Source of the DNA: SFTJ01 sp045613305
GTDB lineage: Bacteria > Bacteroidota > Bacteroidia > Bacteroidales > Muribaculaceae
Length of the DNA stretch: 64,000 nucleotides
Reading direction: 5' to 3'
Assembly (NCBI GenBank): GCA_045613305.1
Contig: JAZLAU010000012.1
Span: forward strand, 1-64,000
The notes beneath the pieces are model-generated. The model did no database searches and was not told the origin of the DNA. It saw nothing but the letters and a program-made list of their open reading frames with translations. The position numbers and the translations under genes are program-made. Of the stretch, positions 1 to 8,582 are shown piece after piece; the stretch's first letter is position 1; the number at the start of each line of letters is the position of its first letter.

Positions 1-1755
1 GCTGTAGATGCCGGAGCTACCGAAATACAGATAATCTTGAAAGATGCAGGTAGAACTCTAATTCAAGTTATAGATAACGGGAAGGGTATGAGTGACACCG
101 ATGCGCGTCTGTCATTTGAACGCCATAGCACATCAAAAATTCGCAAAGCCGAAGATTTATTTGACTTGCACACTATGGGGTTTCGAGGAGAAGCATTGGC
201 ATCGATTGCTGCAATATCGCAAGTAGAACTTCACACTTGCCAAAAAGGGCAACAATTAGGCACAAAGATAGAAATCAGCGCATCAAAATGCATTAATCAA
301 GAGCCTATTGTTTGTGCTGAGGGCAGTAATTTTATGATTAAGAACATCTTTTTTAATGTTCCTGCACGACGCAAATTTTTAAAGACGAATCAGGTTGAAT
401 TAAATAACATTATTCGTGAATTTGAGAAATTAGCGTTAGTTAACAGCAATATTGAATTCACTTTAGTACATAACGACAAGGTTCTTTATCAACTTTTACC
501 CGGAAGTTTCAAGGCCCGTATCACATCGCTACTCGGCAAAAACCTTGAAAATCAACTTATTCCGCTTAATGTAGACACCTCATTGGCAAAAATTGAGGGT
601 TTCATCAGCAGGCCAGAAGGTTCAAGAAAACGCAATTTCTTGCAATACTTTTTCGTTAATGGTCGCCATATGAGACACCCTTATTTTCATAAGGCTGTTA
701 TAATGTGCTATGAGCAACTTATACCTAACGAAGCACAACCAAATTACTTTTTGAACTTTACAGTTGATGCAAACACAATTGACGTAAATATACACCCAAC
801 AAAAAATGAAATAAAATTTGAAAACGAGTCTCCAATTTGGCAAATACTTTCTGCTGCAGTAAAAGAGGCTTTGGGTAAATACAATGTTGTACCATCGATT
901 GATTTTGACACCGAAGGCGCACCCGACATACCTATTTTTAAGAACAAGGGAAATGTAGACACGCCATCGATTGACCTTGACCCTAATTACAACCCATTCA
1001 ACAACACACGAGCATCAGGGTCTAATAGAACAACTAATGCATCAGTGTATATTAAACCTAATGTTAGCGGGTGGGATACATTATACAAAAAAGAAGATAA
1101 AGCAGAACAAGACAGCAATGATTTTGATGACTTTATTATGTCGAATAACAAAATTATTGAAGAAGAAACTCAAGAAAGCGTTTTGCTAAAATCTTCATCA
1201 AAGTATATGCAATTAAAAGGTAGGTATATTTTATCACCTAATGATGAAGGTCTGCTAATAGTGGACCAAAGAAGGGCACACATGCGTATACTTTATGATA
1301 ATTATATGTCGCAAATATCAGGCGAAAATGTAATCTCTCAGCGAGTATTATTCCCCGAAATTATTAATCTAACACCCGCTCAAAATGCTCTCATGATTGA
1401 GTTAGAGCCCGATTTAACTAAGATAGGGTTTTGCATATCGGAATTAAGCGGTAAGGATTGGGCCATTAATGGCATTCCTCAAGGGTTAAGCAACACTAAT
1501 GTGAAAGATTTGTTACTTCAAGTGCTTGATTCTATTGAAGAAGGAGGTAGTTCACTGCAAAATAGAGTGTATGAACATATTGCCTTAACAGTGGCAAAGG
1601 CAAGTTCAATAAATTACGGCAGAGTGATGTCGGATGATGAAATGGATGCTTTAGTAACAGATTTGTTTTCAAGAACAGAGCCAAATTTCACTCCCGACGG
1701 TAAACATATTCACACCACTATAACATATAACCAAATAAGTAAATTTCTACAATGA
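1..1755 (+). CDS. mutL: DNA mismatch repair protein MutL, 5' end outside the window
   Basis: MutL is the GHKL-family ATPase that links MutS mismatch recognition to downstream repair. The frame is open from base 1 and begins inside the first ATPase motif (residues AVDAGAT), so about 40 N-terminal residues lie upstream. The second and third GHKL motifs are visible as DNGKGM (about nt 73-90) and TMGFRGEALASIAAIS (about nt 172-219), followed by VPARRKF. A variable acidic linker leads to the C-terminal dimerisation domain. The site matching the metal-dependent endonuclease motif (DQHAxxExxxxE) reads DQRRAHMRILYD at 1264-1299, so its His and both Glu residues are missing. The stop overlaps the next start as ATGA (1752-1755), implying co-transcription. 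An internal TTG at 37 is not the real start. Confidence 0.95.
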   Translation, partial: AVDAGATEIQIILKDAGRTLIQVIDNGKGMSDTDARLSFERHSTSKIRKAEDLFDLHTMGFRGEALASIAAISQVELHTCQKGQQLGTKIEISASKCINQEPIVCAEGSNFMIKNIFFNVPARRKFLKTNQVELNNIIREFEKLALVNSNIEFTLVHNDKVLYQLLPGSFKARITSLLGKNLENQLIPLNVDTSLAKIEGFISRPEGSRKRNFLQYFFVNGRHMRHPYFHKAVIMCYEQLIPNEAQPNYFLNFTVDANTIDVNIHPTKNEIKFENESPIWQILSAAVKEALGKYNVVPSIDFDTEGAPDIPIFKNKGNVDTPSIDLDPNYNPFNNTRASGSNRTTNASVYIKPNVSGWDTLYKKEDKAEQDSNDFDDFIMSNNKIIEEETQESVLLKSSSKYMQLKGRYILSPNDEGLLIVDQRRAHMRILYDNYMSQISGENVISQRVLFPEIINLTPAQNALMIELEPDLTKIGFCISELSGKDWAINGIPQGLSNTNVKDLLLQVLDSIEEGGSSLQNRVYEHIALTVAKASSINYGRVMSDDEMDALVTDLFSRTEPNFTPDGKHIHTTITYNQISKFLQ

Positions 1756-2957
1756 GTAAAGTCAATATAAGCATATTGTCAATAATATTATTGTTAATGG
1801 GCAGCTGTAACTCATCATCAAACATTAATGATTTGTCTGTACGACTTGATTCAATCATGGACAAACATTATCAACAATCATCTCCAGGAGCAGCAATTCT
1901 AATTGCAAAAAACGGAGAGATTATATACGAACGTTATATCGGAGTGGCCAACATGGAAACCAACTCTCCAATAACAGAAAACACAGCATTTAATATTGCA
2001 TCTATTTCAAAACAATTTACTGCGGTAAGTGCATTAAAACTACAAGAGGAGGGAAAAATTAATCTTAACGACAGTGTAAAAAAATACTTCCCTCATTTTA
2101 AAAGTTGCATATGGGATAAAGTAAAACTTAAACACCTTCTTAGTCATAGTTCTGGTGTGCCAGATGCAAGACCACGAACAGACCGAGAATTTATGCTACA
2201 CGCAACTGATGAACAAAGCGTGTGCTATATGGAAGAACTTGACACATTGAAATTTGAGCCCGGAAGTGCTTACGATTATATCAATCCAACTTTCGATTTA
2301 TTTTACTTTATAATAGAACAGGTTAGCGGTTTAAAGTTTGAGGAATTCCAGAAATTGAGAATTTTTGACGCTGCTAATATGAAAAATGTGCAATACTTTG
2401 CTGCCAATAAGACCATCCCACACATGGCACACGGCTATATTGTAAACGAAGATGCACAATCATCTGGAACTGATAGCGATTACGAAAAGAAACGAGAAAA
2501 GTCGAATATCGATTATGTAGACAGCAATAATGTGCATTGGGCAGAATGCGACTACGGCGAAGAAACATTTTTCGCCACTAAGGCCGATGGCGGCATATAT
2601 ACTACAGCACGCGACTTTTTGAATTGGGAAATTGCTTTAAAGAATAATAGCATTATAAGTCAAGAGTCATTGGATATGGCTTATAACCAGATAACAAAAG
2701 TATCAGGAAGCCAATATTGTAATTACCAAAACCGAGAAAACACATTCTATGGGTTAGGATGGTTTATCGACAAGACATTTGCTTCAGACACAAAGGTGTA
2801 TCACACGGGCGATAATGGAGGCTTTCAAGCATATGCATGCAAATACTTGAACAATAACGTTAATGTTATAATGTTTGAGAACCGAAATGACATAGACCGT
2901 TGGTCTACACAGCTCAAGATAGAACAAATTTTGAAAGAACATAAAATACTCGAATAA
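1752..2957 (+). CDS. Serine beta-lactamase-fold hydrolase (class C/PBP4* type), lipoprotein
   Basis: This 401-residue protein has a lipoprotein signal ending in GSC with the predicted lipidated Cys at 19, so it should be anchored in the envelope. It has the serine beta-lactamase/DD-peptidase fold motifs: Ser84-Ile-Ser-Lys87 (SxxK), a YxN-like Tyr-Ile-Asn near residue 180, and His351-Thr-Gly (the KTG-box equivalent). The family includes class C beta-lactamases, D-aminopeptidases and esterases. The substrate cannot be read from sequence, and resistance should not be assumed. It overlaps mutL by 4 nt and ends 1 nt before the GH43 gene, so the three form one operon. Confidence 0.88.
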   Translation: MSKVNISILSIILLLMGSCNSSSNINDLSVRLDSIMDKHYQQSSPGAAILIAKNGEIIYERYIGVANMETNSPITENTAFNIASISKQFTAVSALKLQEEGKINLNDSVKKYFPHFKSCIWDKVKLKHLLSHSSGVPDARPRTDREFMLHATDEQSVCYMEELDTLKFEPGSAYDYINPTFDLFYFIIEQVSGLKFEEFQKLRIFDAANMKNVQYFAANKTIPHMAHGYIVNEDAQSSGTDSDYEKKREKSNIDYVDSNNVHWAECDYGEETFFATKADGGIYTTARDFLNWEIALKNNSIISQESLDMAYNQITKVSGSQYCNYQNRENTFYGLGWFIDKTFASDTKVYHTGDNGGFQAYACKYLNNNVNVIMFENRNDIDRWSTQLKIEQILKEHKILE

Positions 2958-2958
2958 T

Positions 2959-3957
2959 ATGAACATGAAATCTGTAAGAATCGCCACGTTGGCACTAACC
3001 ATGTGTTGCCTTGCGTTTCAACCATTAACTGCAGGCGAAAAATCGAAGAAAACAAGTGGGAACCCTCTATTTGAAGGTTGGTACGCCGACCCTGAAGGTG
3101 CTGTTTTTGATGATGAATATTGGATTTATCCGACCTACTCAGCAGAATATAATAAGCAGCTGTTTATGGATGCCTTTTCGTCAAAGGACCTTGTGAACTG
3201 GACAAAGCACAGTAGTGTGTTGGCAATAGAAAATATTAGCTGGCTTAACCGCTGTTTGTGGGCGCCATCAGTAATAAAAGAACACGGCAAATATTATTTC
3301 TTTTTTGGAGGAAACGATATTCAAAACAATAATATGCTCGGAGGCATCGGAGTTGCTGTTGCCGATAATCCAGCTGGACCGTTTAAAGATGCCTTAGGCA
3401 AACCTCTAATCGATAAGATTGTTAACGGAGCACAACCTATCGACCAATTTGCCTTTAAAGATGACGACGGTCAATATTATTTGATATATGGAGGATGGAG
3501 CCATTGTAATATTGTAAAACTTTCAGACGACTTGCTTAGCATAATTCCTCACGAAGATGGCGAAATCTATAAAGAAATAACCCCTACAAACTACGTAGAA
3601 GGCCCATTTATGATGAAACGAAATGGTAAATATTACTTCATGTGGAGCGAAGGAGGCTGGGGCGGTCCTGATTACAGTGTGGCATATGCCATAAGTGACT
3701 CTGTATATGGTCCATTCAAACGAATTGGTAAAATACTCGAACAAGACCCAAACATTGCCACTGGCGCAGGTCACCATTCGGTTATAAAAGGCAAAGGCGA
3801 AGACGAATATTATATAATTTACCACCGTCGACCATTAGGGAAAACTCATGCCAATGAGCGTGCCACATGTATTGAACGTTTATATTTCAATCCTGACGGC
3901 ACTATTAAGCCCGTTAAAATGACATTTGAAGGTGTTGGTCCAAGCACTCTTAAATAA
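2959..3957 (+). CDS. Glycoside hydrolase family 43 protein, secreted
   Basis: This is a 332-residue single-domain five-bladed beta-propeller glycosidase of the GH43 type (arabinofuranosidases, xylosidases and relatives). A Sec signal peptide spans about residues 1-25. A cysteine pair at 16-17 lacks a proper lipobox, so periplasmic rather than lipidated location is likely. The catalytic triad is recognisable: Asp44 in WYADPEG (base), Asp162 in PIDQF (pKa modulator) and Glu214 in YVEGPF (acid). No carbohydrate-binding module is attached. It starts 1 nt after the preceding hydrolase and ends the mutL operon. There is no SusC/SusD pair nearby, so it is not part of an obvious polysaccharide utilisation locus. 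The exact substrate is not predictable. Confidence 0.88.
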   Translation: MNMKSVRIATLALTMCCLAFQPLTAGEKSKKTSGNPLFEGWYADPEGAVFDDEYWIYPTYSAEYNKQLFMDAFSSKDLVNWTKHSSVLAIENISWLNRCLWAPSVIKEHGKYYFFFGGNDIQNNNMLGGIGVAVADNPAGPFKDALGKPLIDKIVNGAQPIDQFAFKDDDGQYYLIYGGWSHCNIVKLSDDLLSIIPHEDGEIYKEITPTNYVEGPFMMKRNGKYYFMWSEGGWGGPDYSVAYAISDSVYGPFKRIGKILEQDPNIATGAGHHSVIKGKGEDEYYIIYHRRPLGKTHANERATCIERLYFNPDGTIKPVKMTFEGVGPSTLK

Positions 3958-4000
3958 TTTTAAATAGGGGAGTTATCCCTCACAATGTCATGCATCAGTA

Positions 4001-4031
4001 TTGCTTATGAAAATTTAATTTGCTATTTTTG
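4001..4031 (+). promoter_or_regulatory. Bacteroidota-type promoter for the TPR/PD40-floA operon
   Basis: A -33 TTG at 4001-4003 and a perfect -7 TATTTTTG (TAnnTTTG) at 4024-4031 are separated by 20 nt. The predicted start of transcription is about 19 nt before the ATG at 4055. Confidence 0.75.
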
Positions 4032-4054
4032 CTATATACTATTGATTTATAACG

Positions 4055-5488
4055 ATGAAAATTTCTATTCGACAATACATATCACTCCTTTTTGTAATCT
4101 GCGTGGTTTCAGTCAATGCTTCAACCCTAAAGCAGGCAAAAGCCTTATATGAAAAGCAAAAATATGAGGAAGCTGTTGTTGCATTTAAAAAACTTTATGC
4201 AAAAAACTCAAGCAACAAGAAAAATGCGACTATCAACCACTGGTTAGGAATGAGTTTGTTCGAAACTGGCAATATTGAAGAATCAATAAAGTATTTTAAA
4301 TATGCCTCGTCGAAAGATATAGCCGAATCAGATTATTATTTAGCAAAAATTGCATACGACAAACACAATTATAACGATGCTTACAGCCATATGAATAAAT
4401 ATATGGAAGTGATGCACGAAAACGACGTAGAATATCCTGAAGAAATGAACGACTTCATGGATTTGGTGCGCTCTGCCAAAACCATGTATGAGCACGTCGA
4501 AAAATTGACTGTAATCGATAGTTTGGTTGTAGATAAAGCTGATTTTTTCAAAGCTTATAAATTATCTGACGAAACGGGCAAATTTGTAACGTCGGACAAT
4601 CTTCCATATGCACAACCCGACTCAATTACAGCAGTCTTTATGCCACAAAGTGGAGACCGAATGATGTGGGCATCGACAGATTCTTTAGGGATTTCTTGTT
4701 TGATGGAAACTTCAAGATTGCTAGACGGAACCTGGGAACCTTATCAAAAAGAAGATGAAATATTAAGCAACAATGGCGAAGTGTCATATCCTTTTATGAT
4801 GCCCGACGGTTCTACATTATATTATGCTTACAATGGTCCTGGCTCACTTGGTGGATATGACATATATCTTTCAAGAAAAAATGCAGAAGATGGCACTTAT
4901 TACCAACCACAAAATTTAGGTATGCCATATAACTCTGAATTTGATGACTATCTACTTGTTATTGACGAAATGACAGGTGTAGGTTGGTGGGCTACCGACC
5001 GTAATCAAATACCAGGAAAGGTTACAATCTATGTTTTTATCCCTAACACAGTACGACAAAACTATAGCATTGATGACCCAAACTTACATATGTATGCAAA
5101 ACTAAATAGCATAAAAGACACATGGGAAGAAGGCGCCGATTATAGCGAATATCTTGAACGTATAGCGTCAATTAAAAACCATGACGAACAAGAGGATGAC
5201 GGATTTAAGTTTGAAATCTCTAAAGGTGTAATTTACACTTCTTTAGACGATGCAAAAAGCTCAGAAGGCCGTAATTATCTTGAACAATATATGGAAGTGG
5301 CAGAATCACAAAAAAATATTGTTGAAGAGCTAAATGAATTGAGAGCACAATATCACAATGCATCAAAAAGCGAACAGGCTGAACTTAAATCAAAAATCAT
5401 AAAGAAAGAAAAAGATCTTTTAAAACGAAATGATGAATTGCAATATTTGTCTAATTCGGTAATTAAGGCAGAAACAAAAAAGAAATAA
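4055..5488 (+). CDS. TPR and PD40 (WD40-like beta-propeller) repeat protein, exported
   Basis: This 477-residue protein starts with a Sec signal peptide (about residues 1-23, ending VNAS). TPR-like helices follow at about 24-125, for example the KQKYEEAVVAFKKLY repeat. The middle (about 190-330) has beta-propeller repeats of the PD40 type, with PFMMPDGSTLYYAYNG and GGYDIYLSRK. The C-terminal 90 residues are charged and predicted to be coiled coil. The architecture resembles Bacteroidota envelope and gliding/type IX accessory proteins, but no specific family is recognised. It has its own promoter and is 19 nt upstream of floA, so a role with the flotillin-like protein at the membrane is plausible but inferred. 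Confidence 0.75.
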   Translation: MKISIRQYISLLFVICVVSVNASTLKQAKALYEKQKYEEAVVAFKKLYAKNSSNKKNATINHWLGMSLFETGNIEESIKYFKYASSKDIAESDYYLAKIAYDKHNYNDAYSHMNKYMEVMHENDVEYPEEMNDFMDLVRSAKTMYEHVEKLTVIDSLVVDKADFFKAYKLSDETGKFVTSDNLPYAQPDSITAVFMPQSGDRMMWASTDSLGISCLMETSRLLDGTWEPYQKEDEILSNNGEVSYPFMMPDGSTLYYAYNGPGSLGGYDIYLSRKNAEDGTYYQPQNLGMPYNSEFDDYLLVIDEMTGVGWWATDRNQIPGKVTIYVFIPNTVRQNYSIDDPNLHMYAKLNSIKDTWEEGADYSEYLERIASIKNHDEQEDDGFKFEISKGVIYTSLDDAKSSEGRNYLEQYMEVAESQKNIVEELNELRAQYHNASKSEQAELKSKIIKKEKDLLKRNDELQYLSNSVIKAETKKK

Positions 5489-5507
5489 AACCTAAACACA
5501 TTATAAT

Positions 5508-6479
5508 ATGGAAGTTACAATTTTATTAATTGGCATATTGGCATTTATAGTGCTGTGCATATTCTTCTACTATGTGCCATTTTTCTTGTGGATATCGGCA
5601 AGAGTGTCAGGAGTTAGAATCTCATTGATTCAATTATTCTTAATGCGCATACGAAAAGTTCCAACCAGAACCATAGTGCAAGCAATGATTGAAGCCCATA
5701 AAGCAGGGTTAAGCGAAGTGAATCGTGATGACCTTGAAGCACACTTTTTGGCTGGAGGTAATGTTGAAAAGGTTGTACACGCTTTGGTATCGGCATCAAA
5801 AGCCAATATTGACCTCGGCTTTAAGATGGCAACAGCAATCGACTTGGCTGGACGTGACGTATTTCAAGCCGTACAAATGTCAGTTAACCCCAAAGTAATC
5901 GACACCCCACCAGTAACAGCTGTAGCGAAAGACGGTATTCAACTTATAGCAAAAGCTCGCGTAACAGTTAGAGCAAACATTCGTCAGTTAGTTGGGGGTG
6001 CAGGTGAAGACACTGTGCTTGCCCGTGTAGGTGAAGGTATTGTTTCCTCTATTGGTTCGTCTGAAAGCCATAAACAAGTGCTTGAAAATCCAGATTCTAT
6101 ATCAAAACTTGTTTTGAAGAAAGGTCTTGACTCAGGCACAGCATTTGAAATCCTATCAATCGACATTGCTGACATTGACATAGGTAAGAACATTGGCGCA
6201 ACGCTTCAAATAGACCAAGCACAAGCTGACAAAAACATTGCTCAAGCAAAAGCTGAGGAACGCAGAGCGATGGCTATAGCTTTGGAACAAGAAATGAAGG
6301 CTAAAGCACAAGAGGCGAGAGCTAAAGTTATTGAGGCTGAAGCACAAGTGCCACAATCAATTGCTGAAGCATTTAGTGCAGGCAACCTTGGCGTAATGGA
6401 TTATTATCGCCTTAAAAATATTGAATCGGACACTAATATGCGCGAAACAATTGCAGGCAGCGGTGCTCAAACAAAGTAA
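5508..6479 (+). CDS. floA: Flotillin-like protein FloA (membrane microdomain scaffold)
   Basis: This 323-residue protein matches the FloA/YqfA family. It has one N-terminal membrane segment (about residues 3-27), a re-entrant or amphipathic stretch, an SPFH-type domain (about 60-230) with the conserved VIDTPPVTAVAKDGIQL and ARVTVRANI segments, and a long Ala/Glu/Lys coiled coil (about 235-285) that ends in IAEAFSAGNLGVMDYYRLKN. FloA oligomers organise ordered membrane domains in bacteria. It follows the TPR/PD40 gene by 19 nt and is followed by a perfect 16-bp terminator stem, so these two genes form a closed bicistronic unit. Confidence 0.93.
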   Translation: MEVTILLIGILAFIVLCIFFYYVPFFLWISARVSGVRISLIQLFLMRIRKVPTRTIVQAMIEAHKAGLSEVNRDDLEAHFLAGGNVEKVVHALVSASKANIDLGFKMATAIDLAGRDVFQAVQMSVNPKVIDTPPVTAVAKDGIQLIAKARVTVRANIRQLVGGAGEDTVLARVGEGIVSSIGSSESHKQVLENPDSISKLVLKKGLDSGTAFEILSIDIADIDIGKNIGATLQIDQAQADKNIAQAKAEERRAMAIALEQEMKAKAQEARAKVIEAEAQVPQSIAEAFSAGNLGVMDYYRLKNIESDTNMRETIAGSGAQTK

Positions 6480-6512
6480 TTAGATTTCGAAATTAAACAC
6501 TTAATCTATAAT

Positions 6513-6548
6513 AAAAGTTGATGTGTAAAAAATTACACATCAACTTTT
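6513..6548 (+). terminator. Intrinsic terminator after floA
   Basis: A perfect 16-bp stem (6513-6528 with 6533-6548) has an AAAA loop and runs into a T-tract. It ends only 18 nt before the MscS start at 6567, and no TAnnTTTG box is visible between them. Confidence 0.85.
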
Positions 6549-6566
6549 TAAAAATTTAAAAACTTA

Positions 6567-7748
6567 ATGATAAACATAATTCAAAATTATATTGATACAG
6601 TTGCAAATGAGTTCGGAATAGAAAGCGAATTTGTTCAGCGCATTGTGTATCTACTATTAATTTTGATAATTGCCCTTATTGCAGGAGTTGTTTTTAGGAA
6701 AATATTAACTCCACTACTGAAACGTTTAGTACAACACACCTCGTTTAAAATTGACGACTATATCTTTAAAGATAATATTTACAAGATATTATCGAGATTA
6801 GTTCCAGCATTTATTATATCGGTGCTCTTGCCATCATGCTTTGATAGTAATGACACAACCTCAATACTATATATAGTTTGTACACGAGGCATTTCCACAT
6901 ACATAGTTTTTCTGATAGCTACATTTATTGGCAAACTACTAACATTTACTGCAGATTATTACAAAAGCAAACAACCCGACAATCATTATCTTGACGTTGT
7001 AACTCAGTTTGCCAAGCTGATTGTTTATTTCATTGCATTTATTGTTATAATCTCAGTTATAATCAATAAAAATCCCGCTACTCTCATTGCTGGGTTAGGA
7101 GCAGCAGCAACAATTCTTTTGCTTGTTTTTCAAGATGCCATTTTGGGATTTGTGGCTGGCATACAACTTAATGTTAACAGGATGCTAAAAGTGGGCGATT
7201 GGATTGAGATTAAGGATTGCAACATTAACGGCAATGTTACTGCAGTAACCTTGACAACTGTGAAAATTCGTAATTTCGACAACTCTATATCAACAATTCC
7301 TCCATATAAACTGATAAGCGAGCCGTTTCAAAATTGGAGCGGAATAGAAAAATATGGAGGTCGCCAAGCAAGGCTAAAAATCTTTATTGACGTTAATAGT
7401 ATTAATTTTGCTAATGCAAGTCTTATTGAAAGATTAACCACCAATGGACTTCTAACAAACGAGGACACAAAAACCGAATACAATAATATTACAAACATAA
7501 CCTTATATAGGAAATTTATCGAAAATTTTCTTAGAGAGAATCCGTCAGTTGATACATGTCGCTGGCTAATGGTTCGACAAATTCAAAATACAGCAAAGGG
7601 AATACCCTTAGAAATGTATTTCTATATCAAAGAGACCAACTTTGTGAAATATGAAAATACAATAGCCGAAATCTATGAATACTGCATTGCATCATCAAAA
7701 CATTTCGAGCTGCAAATTTTCCAAAGTCTCACATCAACCACAAATTAA
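6567..7748 (+). CDS. MscS-family mechanosensitive ion channel (YbdG-like)
   Basis: This 393-residue protein releases solutes on osmotic downshock by family analogy. About five hydrophobic helices occupy residues 20-195. The pore-lining helix is followed by the MscS beta-domain, with GDWIEIKDCNINGNVTAVTLTTV at about 210-232 and the PPYKLISEPFQNWS segment near 250. The cytoplasmic C-terminal domain is larger than in small MscS, as in YbdG/MscM-type members of about 400 residues. It heads a unit with the PHP phosphatase (8 nt downstream), metA and the U32 gene. It starts just downstream of the floA terminator, so its expression may depend on readthrough or on an unrecognised promoter. Confidence 0.88.
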   Translation: MINIIQNYIDTVANEFGIESEFVQRIVYLLLILIIALIAGVVFRKILTPLLKRLVQHTSFKIDDYIFKDNIYKILSRLVPAFIISVLLPSCFDSNDTTSILYIVCTRGISTYIVFLIATFIGKLLTFTADYYKSKQPDNHYLDVVTQFAKLIVYFIAFIVIISVIINKNPATLIAGLGAAATILLLVFQDAILGFVAGIQLNVNRMLKVGDWIEIKDCNINGNVTAVTLTTVKIRNFDNSISTIPPYKLISEPFQNWSGIEKYGGRQARLKIFIDVNSINFANASLIERLTTNGLLTNEDTKTEYNNITNITLYRKFIENFLRENPSVDTCRWLMVRQIQNTAKGIPLEMYFYIKETNFVKYENTIAEIYEYCIASSKHFELQIFQSLTSTTN

Positions 7749-7756
7749 GCATTAAT

Positions 7757-8566
7757 ATGATTGACTTTAACGACATATTAGCATCTGAATCAAAATACAA
7801 CTTTCACTCACACTCGCAATATTGCGATGGTCGCGACACTATGGAGAACATAGTAAAGTCGGCTGTGCAAAGCGGTTTCAAGCATCTTGGCTTTAGCCCA
7901 CATTCGCCGATACCCATACCATCACCTTGCAACATGAGCTCCGACAACGTGCAAAGTTATATTAATGAGATAGAGCGTTTGAAAGCAACATATAACGATG
8001 AAATAAGCATATATTGCTCAATGGAAATAGATTATTTGGACGATTGGAACGCAAATAATGATTATTTCCAAAATCTACCTCTTGATTACAAAATAAGCTC
8101 GGTTCATTTTATTCCTTCATTTTGCAACGAAGGTTATGTAGATGTTGATGGCAGCTTTGAGAATTTTAGGATTAAGATGCAAAAACATTTCTATAATGAC
8201 ATAGAAGGAGTCATCATATCATTCTACACACAAACCCTAAATATGATTGAAGCTGGCGGCTTTGACATAATAGGGCACTTCGACAAAATTGGATTTAACG
8301 CTAATAGTTTTAAACCCGGTGTTGAAAATGAAGAGTGGTACAAATCGCTTGTGCGTGAGGTGTTTGATGCCATTATGGACAACAATTATTTCATTGAGAT
8401 TAACACAAAAGCTTTTGAAGCGCACAATAGATTTTTTCCAGATTATAGTTTTTGGAATTTGCTGAAAAAATATGATGCACCTATATTATTCAATACCGAT
8501 GTGCATTTTCCGCATCTTGTAGAATCGGGTCGCCAACAAGCAATAGAATTATATAACAAATTATAA
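7757..8566 (+). CDS. PHP-domain phosphatase, histidinol-phosphatase (HisK) type
   Basis: This 269-residue PHP-superfamily metallophosphoesterase has the first metal motif His17-Ser-His19 near the N terminus, a CDGRDTMENIVKSAVQSGF helix, SPHSP near residue 50, a metal-binding MEIDY segment at about 90, IGHFDK at about 175 and NTDVHFP near 250. These match the HisK/HisJ-type histidinol-phosphate phosphatases, which remove phosphate in the penultimate step of histidine synthesis. No other his genes are in the window, so the substrate rests on family resemblance only. It lies 8 nt after the MscS gene and 16 nt before metA. Confidence 0.82.
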   Translation: MIDFNDILASESKYNFHSHSQYCDGRDTMENIVKSAVQSGFKHLGFSPHSPIPIPSPCNMSSDNVQSYINEIERLKATYNDEISIYCSMEIDYLDDWNANNDYFQNLPLDYKISSVHFIPSFCNEGYVDVDGSFENFRIKMQKHFYNDIEGVIISFYTQTLNMIEAGGFDIIGHFDKIGFNANSFKPGVENEEWYKSLVREVFDAIMDNNYFIEINTKAFEAHNRFFPDYSFWNLLKKYDAPILFNTDVHFPHLVESGRQQAIELYNKL

Positions 8567-8582
8567 TATAAACCAAACACAC

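Noticed and set aside
37..1755. TTG at 37 as the mutL start
   Set aside because: The frame is open to base 1 and already encodes the conserved AVDAGAT of the first ATPase motif, so the gene is truncated by the window edge.
2959..3040. Lipoprotein signal on the GH43 protein
   Set aside because: The Cys pair at 16-17 has Met at -1 rather than Gly, Ala or Ser; an ordinary Sec signal fits better.
3523..3825. Minus-strand 100-codon frame inside the GH43 gene
   Set aside because: It is a shadow of the plus-strand coding sequence, with no start context or family likeness.
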